DNA from: Paraburkholderia metrosideri
GTDB taxonomy: Bacteria; Pseudomonadota; Gammaproteobacteria; Burkholderiales; Burkholderiaceae
NCBI RefSeq assembly: GCF_904848625.1
Contig: NZ_CAJHCP010000013.1
Location: 62,001 to 126,000, forward strand
Direction of reading: 5' to 3'
DNA: 64,000 nt
Shown: positions 8,387 through 16,428 of the stretch, one piece after another
Numbering within the stretch: the first letter of the stretch is position 1
How the letters are laid out: each line of letters begins with the position of its first letter
Translations under genes and position numbers: made by a program
Notes under the pieces: model-generated
Told to the model about the DNA's origin: nothing
The model's input: only the letters and a program-made list of their open reading frames with translations
Databases searched by the model: none

Positions 8387-9445
8387 CTAAAAGCGGGTCA
8401 TCAGGCCGGCTGAAACGCCGGTCAATCCACGCCCGCCAGGATTGAGGCCAAGGGCCGTGATGTTGGCGGGGTCATAGCGATAGGCGCCCGAGAAGCCATT
8501 GCGATCCACCTCCGCGTAGAGTTCGGTCTGCTTGGAAAGGAAATATTCGGCGATCGCGTACGTCGTGATCTTGTGGCCGCTGGCAGACTGAACGTTACCG
8601 AGATCGCTGGCGATGTCGTCGGTGAAAGCCGCCGTGACCTGGAATGACGGCGTGACCACCCACACGATGCCGCCGCCGGGAATCTTGTCACGACGCCGGG
8701 GCGCGCCTGGCGTCGTGCCGGTGACCGTGAGGTCGGCATAGTTCAGATAAAGGCGCGCCGGCCCGATCTGCAGCGTGCCGCCGGTCTGGAACGTTTGCGC
8801 CCACTGCGTCGCGGCGGCGTTGTAGGTCTTCTGATAGGACACGCCGCCAAGCGCGGGTCCCCATTGATACATGGCGGCGCCGGAGAAGTTCGTACCGGCG
8901 CGCGTATTGCCGGCCACGCCACCCGGCGAATAGCTGGCGCCGAAGCGGAAACCGCCAACCTGCCCGAGGTACTTGATGGTGTTATTGAAGCGCGAATCAA
9001 GTGTGAAATAGTTCGCGCTGTACACCACGCCGGGTTCGATTGCGATGGACTGCCCTCGCCCACCTGCAGGGTCGATGAGAATGCCGAAGTCTTCGTTGGC
9101 GTTGAGTTGCCGGCCCAATGTCAGGCGCCCGAAATCGCCGGTCAAACCGACAAAGGCCGCCTGAGAAAACAGCGTACCCGAGGTCTTTATCGCGCCAGTG
9201 CCGCTGCTGAATGCGCCCTCGAGCTTGAAGATCGCCTTGAGACCGTTGCCCAGGTCCTCTTTGCCGGTAAAGCCGAACTGATTGCCGGCGATGATATTGT
9301 TGTTGAAGCCGATTGCGCTACCGCCCTTGGCGCCATTCGTCCATCGGACGCCTCCACCAATGTCACCGTACAGCGTGACACTCGATTGCGAATAGGCTGA
9401 GCCGGAAAGCACGCTCATCAGCATCGCATACAGAACCTTCTTCAT
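8387..9445 (-). CDS. General outer-membrane porin (Gram-negative porin family)
   Basis: 352-residue trimeric-porin-type protein. It has a signal peptide of about 19 residues, then Gln-Ser-Ser-Val-Thr-Leu-Tyr-Gly-Asp-Ile-Gly-Gly-Gly, the hallmark N-terminal strand of Burkholderia porins. The constriction-loop region has Phe-Val-Gly-Leu-Thr-Gly-Asp-Phe-Gly-Arg-Leu-Thr-Leu-Gly-Arg, and the last residue is the usual Phe. A clear AGGAG precedes the ATG. It lies 105 bp after the MFS gene of the catabolic operon on the same strand, so it may supply outer-membrane entry for that substrate. Confidence 0.92.
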   Translation of the reverse strand: MKKVLYAMLMSVLSGSAYSQSSVTLYGDIGGGVRWTNGAKGGSAIGFNNNIIAGNQFGFTGKEDLGNGLKAIFKLEGAFSSGTGAIKTSGTLFSQAAFVGLTGDFGRLTLGRQLNANEDFGILIDPAGGRGQSIAIEPGVVYSANYFTLDSRFNNTIKYLGQVGGFRFGASYSPGGVAGNTRAGTNFSGAAMYQWGPALGGVSYQKTYNAAATQWAQTFQTGGTLQIGPARLYLNYADLTVTGTTPGAPRRRDKIPGGGIVWVVTPSFQVTAAFTDDIASDLGNVQSASGHKITTYAIAEYFLSKQTELYAEVDRNGFSGAYRYDPANITALGLNPGGRGLTGVSAGLMTRF

Positions 9446-9502
9446 ACGTCTCCTGGATTATTTTATATATATTCGTACGGATAACTAATAAAGTATGAAA
9501 CT

Positions 9503-9526
9503 GTCGCGTACTCCGAGGTACGCGAC
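9503..9526. terminator. Hairpin between MFS gene and porin gene
   Basis: GTCGCGTAC-N6-GTACGCGAC, a perfect 9-bp inverted repeat, sits just beyond the MFS stop and upstream of the porin start on the minus strand. There is no long T-run after it, so it may be a weak terminator, a processing site or an operator for the porin promoter. Confidence 0.4.
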
Positions 9527-9549
9527 AATAAACCGTCCTGGCGGTGCCG

Positions 9550-10854
9550 TCAGCTCCGCTCGACCAGGTTGAGTTCCCCCGGCGCACGTGTCGTGCCGAG
9601 GGCGAAGCGGCGTAGCGAGCGCCGCGGGTCGAGGCAGAAAGCGCAGAGCACGCCGCATCCCAGCAGCACCACGCCGCTCGCGACGCTTGCCTGTTCGAAC
9701 CCGACAGCAGTCGACCGACCAGCGCCTTCGATCAACAAGCCGGTAACGATCGGCGCGGCGAGTCCGGCGAGCGACGAAAAACCGTTGCTTAGCGCGAGAA
9801 TGCCGCCCCGCTGCGAATCAGGAGTCACTTCGCCGAGCATGGCTGGCCCAATTGAGTAAGTCACGAGCGTCATGCCGCTGCCGAGCGTCAGCAAAACGAA
9901 CCTGAGCATCGGCGGGAGACCTGGCCACGCCGTTGAGGCAAGCAGCGCACCCGCCATGACCAGCGTCACGGTCAGGAAGCCGCCACGCCCAACCCGCGAC
10001 GACACGCCGCGCGTCAGCAGGTGCTGGGAAAGCCAGGCCAGGCCCAGGCTCAGCGGCGCGGTGATCGCCACGAACAACGCGAACATTCTGCCCGCCGTCT
10101 GCGGTTCGTAGCCCATCCCAAGCTGCAGCCAGGTCGGCGTCCAGGTGAGCGTCATCGCGAGAATCCAGTTGGCAGCGAAATGCCCTGCGAAAACGCCCAG
10201 GACCGTTCGGTCCGTCAGCAGTAGCGCATACGGAACACGTGCGGTGTGGTCCGACCGTACCGGACTCGACAGTTTCCCTTCGGCGCCGAATACGAGCCAC
10301 GCGACGCACCAGAGGCCGCCAAGTGCGGACAGCACCAGAAAATTGGCTCGCCAGCCCCAATGCGCGGTAATAGCCGGAATGCTCAGGCCAGCCACCAGCA
10401 GGCCGAGCGCACTGCCCTGGTGAAGTACCGCGACGGGCAGGTTGCGCTTTGCGTCGGGAAACCACTTGTAGAGCGCATGCACGGCAACCGGCGACGCGGG
10501 CCCCTCGCCCGCGCCGAGCAGGACGCGGCACGCGATCACGCTCCAGATCGAGCCGGCAACCAGCATCGGCAATTGCAGCGCGGTCCATGCGCCGGCCATC
10601 AGCAGCAACAGCCATTTTGTCGACGCGCGATTGGCCGCGAGGCCGCCGAGCACGGCGGAGATCGAGAACAGCCAGTTGAGGCTGCCCCCGATCAGCCCGA
10701 ACTGCGTAGGCGACAGATGAAGCTCACGCATCATCGGTACGGAGACGAGGCCGAGCACGACCTTGTCCAGAAAGTTCACGAGCATCATCAAGGCCAGCAT
10801 GATCGCGATGGACCACGCCCGCCAGGGCCGATACTCGCTTTGTTCGATTGCCAT
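9550..10854 (-). CDS. MFS transporter, anion:cation symporter-like (organic acid uptake)
   Basis: About 434 residues with 12 predicted membrane helices in two blocks. The first loop has Asn-Phe-Leu-Asp-Lys-Val-Val-Leu-Gly, a variant of the aromatic-acid/hexuronate symporter signature, and an Arg-Val-Leu-Leu-Gly-Ala-Gly-Glu-Gly motif follows. The frame could begin at 10920, overlapping the CoA-transferase stop by 11 bp. I favour the ATG at 10854, which has GGAG nine bases upstream; 10869 is also possible. It is the last gene of the ligase-dehydrogenase-CoA-transferase run, so it probably imports the acid those enzymes process. Confidence 0.85.
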   Translation of the reverse strand: MAIEQSEYRPWRAWSIAIMLALMMLVNFLDKVVLGLVSVPMMRELHLSPTQFGLIGGSLNWLFSISAVLGGLAANRASTKWLLLLMAGAWTALQLPMLVAGSIWSVIACRVLLGAGEGPASPVAVHALYKWFPDAKRNLPVAVLHQGSALGLLVAGLSIPAITAHWGWRANFLVLSALGGLWCVAWLVFGAEGKLSSPVRSDHTARVPYALLLTDRTVLGVFAGHFAANWILAMTLTWTPTWLQLGMGYEPQTAGRMFALFVAITAPLSLGLAWLSQHLLTRGVSSRVGRGGFLTVTLVMAGALLASTAWPGLPPMLRFVLLTLGSGMTLVTYSIGPAMLGEVTPDSQRGGILALSNGFSSLAGLAAPIVTGLLIEGAGRSTAVGFEQASVASGVVLLGCGVLCAFCLDPRRSLRRFALGTTRAPGELNLVERS

Positions 10855-10909
10855 TCGCTTGGTCTCCATGATGGTCGGAACGTCTTTGCGTCCCTGGTAT
10901 TGCGTTGCC

Positions 10910-12013
10910 TCAGCCGTCATGCTGACCGAGCAGGGGGACGGTGTCGCCTGCGTCGGGCAGACCTGCGGAGAACTTCACGGGAAAGCGCACCGCCATTGAT
11001 CCGTCGTGAGCAAACTCGCGGACCATGCCGCGTGCGCGCACGTGCGGATCGAGAAACAACTCGTGTGCGTCAAGCAGCGGCGAAACCGGCAGATCGAAAG
11101 CCTCCAGCGTAGCGAGCCATTCGGCAAGCGTGCGCTCCAGGAACATGTGCGCGAGCAGCGCGTTGACCTCGTGCTTGAACTGCTGCCTGCCGAGGCGCGA
11201 CGCGAACCGATCGTCCATCAGCGCGGGGCAGTCGGCACCGAGCGCTTCACGCAGCGTCAGCCAGAATTTGTTTTCCAGAATGCCCAGCGCGAGGTAGCGC
11301 CCGTCCCGGGTTTCAAAAATGTCGTTCTCGGGCATGACCGTCGGCGACATCATGGGCTCCTGCGCATAATCGCGCGACGTCCACGCGGCGGGCGCCGTCC
11401 ATGCCATCACGCAGTCGTGGATCGACACGTCGAGATGCTGGCCACGGCCATTCTGGCGTGCGCTGAGAACCGCCACGGCCAGCGCGAGCGCGGCATGACT
11501 CGACGCGGCATAGTCCGCGAGACGAACCCGCGGACGCGCGACACGGTCATTGACCTGAACCGGTATCGACCAGAAGCCGCCGAGCGCCAGATAGTTGAGG
11601 TCGTGGCCGGGCAGCGCCGAATACGGTCCGGTCTGTCCGAACCCGGATATCGAGCACATAACAATGCGCGGGTTGACCTCGGCGAGCGCGGCGTAGTCGA
11701 GTCCGAGCCGCTGCATGACGCCCGGCCGGAAGCCTTCGACGACCGCATCCGCGTCCCGTATCAGATCGAGAAACGCCGCGTTGCCGGTGGCACTCTTCAG
11801 GTCCAGCGCGACTGAGCGCTTGCCGAGGTTGATCTGCGCGAAAACCGCGCTTCCAAGTTGCCGCGCCGGATCGCCCGTACCCGGCGGTTCAACCTTGACG
11901 ACGTCCGCACCCAATTGCATCAACATTGAAGTGGCGTGCGGCCCGGGCAACAACTGACTCAGATCAACAATCTTGACGCCGTTCAGGCATGACCAGTCGG
12001 GTTTCATCCGCAT
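10910..12013 (-). CDS. CaiB/BaiF family (type III) CoA-transferase
   Basis: 367 residues. The N-terminus has Val-Lys-Ile-Val-Asp-Leu-Ser-Gln-Leu-Leu-Pro-Gly-Pro, then Leu-Gly-Ala-Asp-Val-Val-Lys-Val-Glu-Pro-Pro-Gly-x-Gly-Asp, the standard class III pattern. The catalytic aspartate is expected in Arg-Leu-Ala-Asp-Tyr-Ala-Ala-Ser, followed by Gly-Arg-Gly-Gln-His-Leu-Asp-Val-Ser. The family moves CoA between carboxylic acids; alpha-methylacyl-CoA racemases share the fold and cannot be excluded. AAGGAAA precedes the ATG. It lies about 50 bp after the acyl-CoA dehydrogenase. Confidence 0.88.
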   Translation of the reverse strand: MRMKPDWSCLNGVKIVDLSQLLPGPHATSMLMQLGADVVKVEPPGTGDPARQLGSAVFAQINLGKRSVALDLKSATGNAAFLDLIRDADAVVEGFRPGVMQRLGLDYAALAEVNPRIVMCSISGFGQTGPYSALPGHDLNYLALGGFWSIPVQVNDRVARPRVRLADYAASSHAALALAVAVLSARQNGRGQHLDVSIHDCVMAWTAPAAWTSRDYAQEPMMSPTVMPENDIFETRDGRYLALGILENKFWLTLREALGADCPALMDDRFASRLGRQQFKHEVNALLAHMFLERTLAEWLATLEAFDLPVSPLLDAHELFLDPHVRARGMVREFAHDGSMAVRFPVKFSAGLPDAGDTVPLLGQHDG

Positions 12014-12062
12014 GGTTTCCTTGCAAAAGATGCGACGCGTGTCAGCGTACTGTGCTGGGCTG

Positions 12063-13244
12063 TCATGCCGCTGTGCCAGCAGGGTCGAGAATCACGCGGG
12101 CGATCGTATTGCGCTGTATTTCGCTCGTGCCGGTGAAGACTCGAAACATGCGCAGTTTGCGGAACGTCTGCTCGATCGGATGATGGCGCGTCACCCCGAC
12201 GTTGCCGTGAATCTGCACGGCCTTGTCCGCGATTTCGAAGCAGCGTTCCGACACGAACAGCTTGCAGGCTGCTGCCTTCATGCGCAGATCGGCACCGGCA
12301 TCCGCGAGCGCGGCGCTTTGCGCGATCATGCTTTCGCATGCCCACAGCGCTGTGGCCATATCGGCGAGCATGTGCTGGATCGCCTGAAACCGTGCGATCG
12401 GACCGCCGAACTGCCGCCGTGTGCGGGCGTAATCGAGCGACGCTTCATAAGCCGCCGTGGCGAGGCCGAGCATCGTCGGACAGTGCAATAACCGGTTGAC
12501 GTTGATGCGCGACATGCCGAGCTTGAACCCGTTGCCCTCGCCGCCGAACACGTTGGCGCGCGGCACACGAACGTCGACAAAGCGAATGTCCGCATCGATG
12601 TGCTGCCCCGACATCGGCACGTATTGCTGCTCCACCGTCACGCCTGGCAGATCGAGATCGATGAGCACTGCGGTGATGGCGGGTGGCGTGGTCGTTGCGT
12701 CGGTCACGCACATGACGATCGCGAAGTCGGCGAACGGTGCGCCGCTGATGTAATGCTTGACGCCATTGATCACCAGTTCGTCGCCGTCGACGACCGCCGT
12801 CGTGGAAATACTCTGCGCGTCCGAGCCGGAATGCGGTTCGGTCAGCGCGAAGCAGGTCGACTTCTCGCCGCGAATCACCGGCTCGAAATAGCGTGCAAGT
12901 TGATCCGCGCTCGCATACTTGAGCATGTTGCCGACACGCGGCGGACCGCCCAGGTCGCCGAGCACATGCGGCGCGAGTGCGGAACCGGACGCGGCGAGGT
13001 CCGCCTTGAGGGCACACTGTTCGAGAATCGACAAGCCCTTGCCGCCCAACTGGACGGGCAGGCATGCCGCGTAGAAGCCGAGTTCGGCGGAGCGGCGCCA
13101 TACGCGGCGCAGCGTCTCGCGCGGCCAGACGTCCTCGCTGCCGAGGCCGAGCTCCTGCTCCATCGGTTGCAGTTCTTCCGCGACGAAACGGCGAATGCCC
13201 TCGCGGGTTTCAACGAACGTCGGACTATTCAGGTAGTCGAACAT
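12063..13244 (-). CDS. Acyl-CoA dehydrogenase family protein
   Basis: 393 residues. The ATG at 13244 is preceded by AGGAAGG and is preferred to a TTG at 13259 that overlaps the ligase stop. The flavin/substrate signature Ala-Leu-Thr-Glu-Pro-His-Ser-Gly-Ser-Asp is intact, as is the C-terminal Gln-Ile-His-Gly-Asn-Val-Gly-Val...Gly-Thr-Ser-Glu-Ile-Gln-Arg. The position just before Gly-Thr-Ser, where medium-chain enzymes carry the catalytic Glu, is Thr, and I do not see a Glu at the isovaleryl-CoA-dehydrogenase position either. It is the second gene of the operon and would oxidise the acyl-CoA made by its neighbour. Confidence 0.9.
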   Translation of the reverse strand: MFDYLNSPTFVETREGIRRFVAEELQPMEQELGLGSEDVWPRETLRRVWRRSAELGFYAACLPVQLGGKGLSILEQCALKADLAASGSALAPHVLGDLGGPPRVGNMLKYASADQLARYFEPVIRGEKSTCFALTEPHSGSDAQSISTTAVVDGDELVINGVKHYISGAPFADFAIVMCVTDATTTPPAITAVLIDLDLPGVTVEQQYVPMSGQHIDADIRFVDVRVPRANVFGGEGNGFKLGMSRINVNRLLHCPTMLGLATAAYEASLDYARTRRQFGGPIARFQAIQHMLADMATALWACESMIAQSAALADAGADLRMKAAACKLFVSERCFEIADKAVQIHGNVGVTRHHPIEQTFRKLRMFRVFTGTSEIQRNTIARVILDPAGTAA

Positions 13245-13255
13245 AACCTTCCTCT

Positions 13256-14809
13256 TCAATTTACTCGACGCGAGACACCCTGCCAGTACTGCTCGCGAAC
13301 CAGTTTGCGGGCGATCTTTCCGCTCGCGTTCTTGGGCAGATCGGCAACGAAGTTCACGGTACGGGGGAGCTTGTAGTCAGCCAGCCGCGCGCGGCAATGG
13401 TTGATGATCTCGTCCGCAACGGTGTTGCGTCCGCTCTTCAGCACGACGACGGCCTTAACGCTTTCGCCCCACTTCTCATCGGGAACGCCGATCACACACG
13501 CTTCCATGACATCGGGATGCTGATAAAGCGAAGCCTCGACTTCGGTCGGATAGACGTTGAAGCCGCCGGAAATGATCATGTCTTTCTGACGATCGACGAG
13601 GTAGATGTACCCTTCCTCGTCGACGCGCGCGAGATCCCCCGTCCGCAGCCAGCCGTCGACCAGCACTTCACGCGTGAGTTCCGGCGCGCCCCAGTAGCCA
13701 TGAAACACGTCGGCACCGCGAATGACGATTTCGCCGAGCGTATCTCCGCTGACCTCGCGGCCGTGTTCGTCGACGACGAGCACTTCCGTCTCGCCCGCGG
13801 GCCGGCCGCACGACGCAAGCCGCTCGGGGCGATGGGCAATCGCGTCGGCATGATCGGCGATGGAAAGACGTGTGACGCCCGAAGTCGATTCGCTCGCGCC
13901 GTATCCTTGCGACAGTACCGGGCCGATACGCGTCCACGCTTCCTGGATACGCGCAGGCGCCATTGGCGCCGCACCGTAGCCGAGCATCTTCAGGCTCGTC
14001 AGATTGGCGGTATCCAGCGACGGATCGTTGAGCAGCATGTTGATCATCGCAGGCACCATGAAGACGTGCGTGATCGTCAGCCGCTCGACTTCACGCAGAA
14101 AGTGCGCGGGCTCGAACGTGTCGAACAGGACGAGCGTGGCGCCCGAATACAGGTATGGCTGCATCAACATGCCGGACGCGTGCGTGATCGGACCGATCAA
14201 CCCGAGCCGGTCGCCGGGTTTCGCGGGACAATCCATGCCCAGCAGGATCTTGCGCAGTGACGCGAGGCGGTTGCCGTAGGTCTGCATGGCGGCCTTGATC
14301 TTGCCAGTCGAGCCGGAAGAGAAATGCAGTACCGCGAGATCGTCGGACGACAGCGCGACATCGGGCAGATGCGGGCTGGCGCTCGAAATCAGCGCTTCGT
14401 AATCGGCGTATCCGTTCGCAGGCGTGCCGAGCGAAATGAACGACTCGACCGAACCGAAGCCAGGCGACGCGCGATCGTAAGCCGTGAATCCCTCACCTGC
14501 GATCATGACGCGCGGCGCGCAATTCTCAACGACATCCGCCGCTTCGTGTGCCGTAAAGCGCGGATTCAGCGCGGCTTTGACGAGCCCTGCCTTGTATAGC
14601 GCACATTCGATTTCCACCAGCTCCGTGCAGTTGCGGGCCTGAACCGCAACCCGGTCGCCTTTCGCAAGGCCCAGCCCCAGCAGCGCATTCGCCAGCAAGG
14701 TCGAGCGTTCGTCGAGCTGACGGTACGTCAGCTCGCGGTCACGATGAATGACCGCAACGTTGTCGCCCCAAAAACGCGCGGCGCGGCGCAGAAAGTAAGC
14801 AAAGCCCAA
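13256..14809 (-). CDS. AMP-forming acyl-CoA synthetase/ligase
   Basis: 517 residues with a TTG start supported by AAAGGAG eight bases upstream. ATP-binding P-loop Ser-Ser-Gly-Ser-Thr-Gly-Lys-Ile-Lys is followed by Tyr-Gly-Ala-Ser-Glu-Ser, Trp-Leu-Arg-Thr-Gly-Asp-Leu, Asp-Arg-Gln-Lys-Asp-Met-Ile-Ile-Ser-Gly-Gly-Phe-Asn-Val-Tyr-Pro, and the C-terminal catalytic lysine in Asn-Ala-Ser-Gly-Lys-Ile. All core motifs are present. It would activate a fatty or aromatic acid to its CoA ester as the first step of the operon, and it is divergent from a LysR gene that probably regulates it. Confidence 0.92.
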   Translation of the reverse strand: MGFAYFLRRAARFWGDNVAVIHRDRELTYRQLDERSTLLANALLGLGLAKGDRVAVQARNCTELVEIECALYKAGLVKAALNPRFTAHEAADVVENCAPRVMIAGEGFTAYDRASPGFGSVESFISLGTPANGYADYEALISSASPHLPDVALSSDDLAVLHFSSGSTGKIKAAMQTYGNRLASLRKILLGMDCPAKPGDRLGLIGPITHASGMLMQPYLYSGATLVLFDTFEPAHFLREVERLTITHVFMVPAMINMLLNDPSLDTANLTSLKMLGYGAAPMAPARIQEAWTRIGPVLSQGYGASESTSGVTRLSIADHADAIAHRPERLASCGRPAGETEVLVVDEHGREVSGDTLGEIVIRGADVFHGYWGAPELTREVLVDGWLRTGDLARVDEEGYIYLVDRQKDMIISGGFNVYPTEVEASLYQHPDVMEACVIGVPDEKWGESVKAVVVLKSGRNTVADEIINHCRARLADYKLPRTVNFVADLPKNASGKIARKLVREQYWQGVSRRVN

Positions 14810-14875
14810 TCGGTGTCTCCTTTATCAATGCTGGCGTTAGTCTGTAAGATGCAAGCCATTACCACAATGCGGCGC

Positions 14876-14895
14876 TGGCTATAAAGCCATAGCCA
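14876..14895. promoter_or_regulatory. Palindromic LysR-type operator candidate
   Basis: TGGCTAT-N6-ATAGCCA is a perfect inverted repeat with 7-bp arms, ending 6 bp before the LysR start in the 92-bp divergent region shared with the acyl-CoA ligase. Position and symmetry fit an autoregulatory site. Confidence 0.45.
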
Positions 14896-14901
14896 ACGGG
14901 A

Positions 14902-15798
14902 ATGCCCATGGAGACCCGGGATCTGGATTACCTGCTTGCGGTAGAGGAGTACGGTGGCATCGGCAAGGCTGCGGAGGCGCTGGGCATGAGCCAGCCGGCG
15001 CTCAGCAAAGCTATCCAGCGTGTCGAGGCGCAGACCGGCCTCGCGTTGTTCCAGAGAACGGCGAATGGGGTCGCGCCCACTCAGGCGGGCTCGCTCTTCC
15101 TCGCGCGTGCGCGACGGATTGCTCTGGAATACGAGGACGCGCTGAAAGAAATGCATGCATTGCGCAGTGGCGAACAGGGCGTGCTGAGTCTTGGCTATTC
15201 GCCGACGGTACCGCCTGCGCTCGTTCTGGGCGCCTGTCGCCAGTTGCTGAAGGAACGCCCTGCTGCGCGCCTGCGACTGCGGCGTCGGCTGGCGCGCGAT
15301 CTTGTCGATTTACTCGTTGCGGGTGAACTCGACCTGATCGTGGCTCCCGAGCCGCAGCCGGATGCAGACGGACTATCATTCGTCGAACTCTTTCGCGATA
15401 GCCTGTCCGTGCTCGCCGATGAATCGCATCCACTGCACCTGAAGCGCAATCTGCGGCTGGCCGATCTGGCGGATCAGGAATGGCTGCTACCCGGGCCGAC
15501 CATCCCCCTTCGTCAGCAGGTGGACGCGGCGTTCGCCAAGCTCGGTCTGGACGTGCCCAAGCTACGCGTGGAAACCGACTTCGGGAGCACCTCGCTGCTG
15601 CATCTGCTGCGCGGCACCGCGATGCTCTGCGTCGCGGGCACTGAATCGTTTGACTCGCTAGAAGGATTGCGCGCGCTCAACCTCGACATCCATGAACTCG
15701 ACCTGCGCCGGCACATCGGCGTGGTGGTTCGCAGGGACGCTTACCTTTCTCCGCTCGCACAGCGCGCGATGGCATTGCTACAGGAATGGACCAACTGA
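14902..15798 (+). CDS. LysR-family transcriptional regulator of the divergent catabolic operon
   Basis: 298 residues. The helix-turn-helix at about 6-65 reads Tyr-Leu-Leu-Ala-Val-Glu-Glu-Tyr-Gly-Gly, Ala-Ala-Glu-Ala-Leu-Gly-Met-Ser-Gln-Pro-Ala-Leu-Ser-Lys. The effector domain follows, with Gly-Tyr-Ser-Pro-Thr-Val-Pro-Pro. The start may be Met1 (14902) or Met3 (14908). Divergent arrangement with the ligase gene and a palindrome in between suggest it responds to the pathway acid or its CoA ester. Confidence 0.9.
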   Translation: MPMETRDLDYLLAVEEYGGIGKAAEALGMSQPALSKAIQRVEAQTGLALFQRTANGVAPTQAGSLFLARARRIALEYEDALKEMHALRSGEQGVLSLGYSPTVPPALVLGACRQLLKERPAARLRLRRRLARDLVDLLVAGELDLIVAPEPQPDADGLSFVELFRDSLSVLADESHPLHLKRNLRLADLADQEWLLPGPTIPLRQQVDAAFAKLGLDVPKLRVETDFGSTSLLHLLRGTAMLCVAGTESFDSLEGLRALNLDIHELDLRRHIGVVVRRDAYLSPLAQRAMALLQEWTN

Positions 15799-16428
15799 AC
15801 AATACCGGCATGGTTATCTGTGCGGCCGATCAGGGCGGGCTTCGGTTAGCGAGGCCTGAAGGCGACGAGATCGTCGGTGTGCGGGCGCTCACTGTTAGGC
15901 CCCTGCCGCGCGCGTGAGCAACTATGATGTAACTGAACTATTTCCTCCGGCGGCGTTGCGACCGGCGTGCTGGGTGAGCCCTTTCCGCTTTGCACTCGAC
16001 AACGGAGCGCAGTGGGCTTTGCCACACCGCAGCTCGACTTGTGTACGCTGGGCGGGACGGCTGCCGCGCAGTTTGGAGTTGATCGCCAAGCGTCTGCTGC
16101 AGCGCAGCGACCGACCCGTCGCGCTACATGCACAACCATGCGCAAGGGGAACGCTTAACCGTATCTTTTCGCACCGCGCCGCGAGCGCGCATGCGGCGGC
16201 CTTCAAGAATAACGTCGACGGTCCGGCTAAAGTCCTCTGCTGGGTTGACGGTAGGTTCGAATATGCGGTGTCGGGCGGGTATCGCGTGCAACACGCTGTC
16301 GATCGTCGCGCACGCGGTGACTCCGCAGTTGACCCGAAAGGGATAAGGGTCATCGGTGCGTTGCGGCATAGGGGCTGATGTCACAACGTCCGGCACCGTC
16401 TCAGGCCTCACTGGAAGGAGACAAGGCG
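15799..16428. other. Non-coding stretch before the tannase gene
   Basis: Open frames on both strands overlap here, but none resembles a known protein. The region presumably holds the tannase promoter; I see no convincing box or hairpin. Confidence 0.4.
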
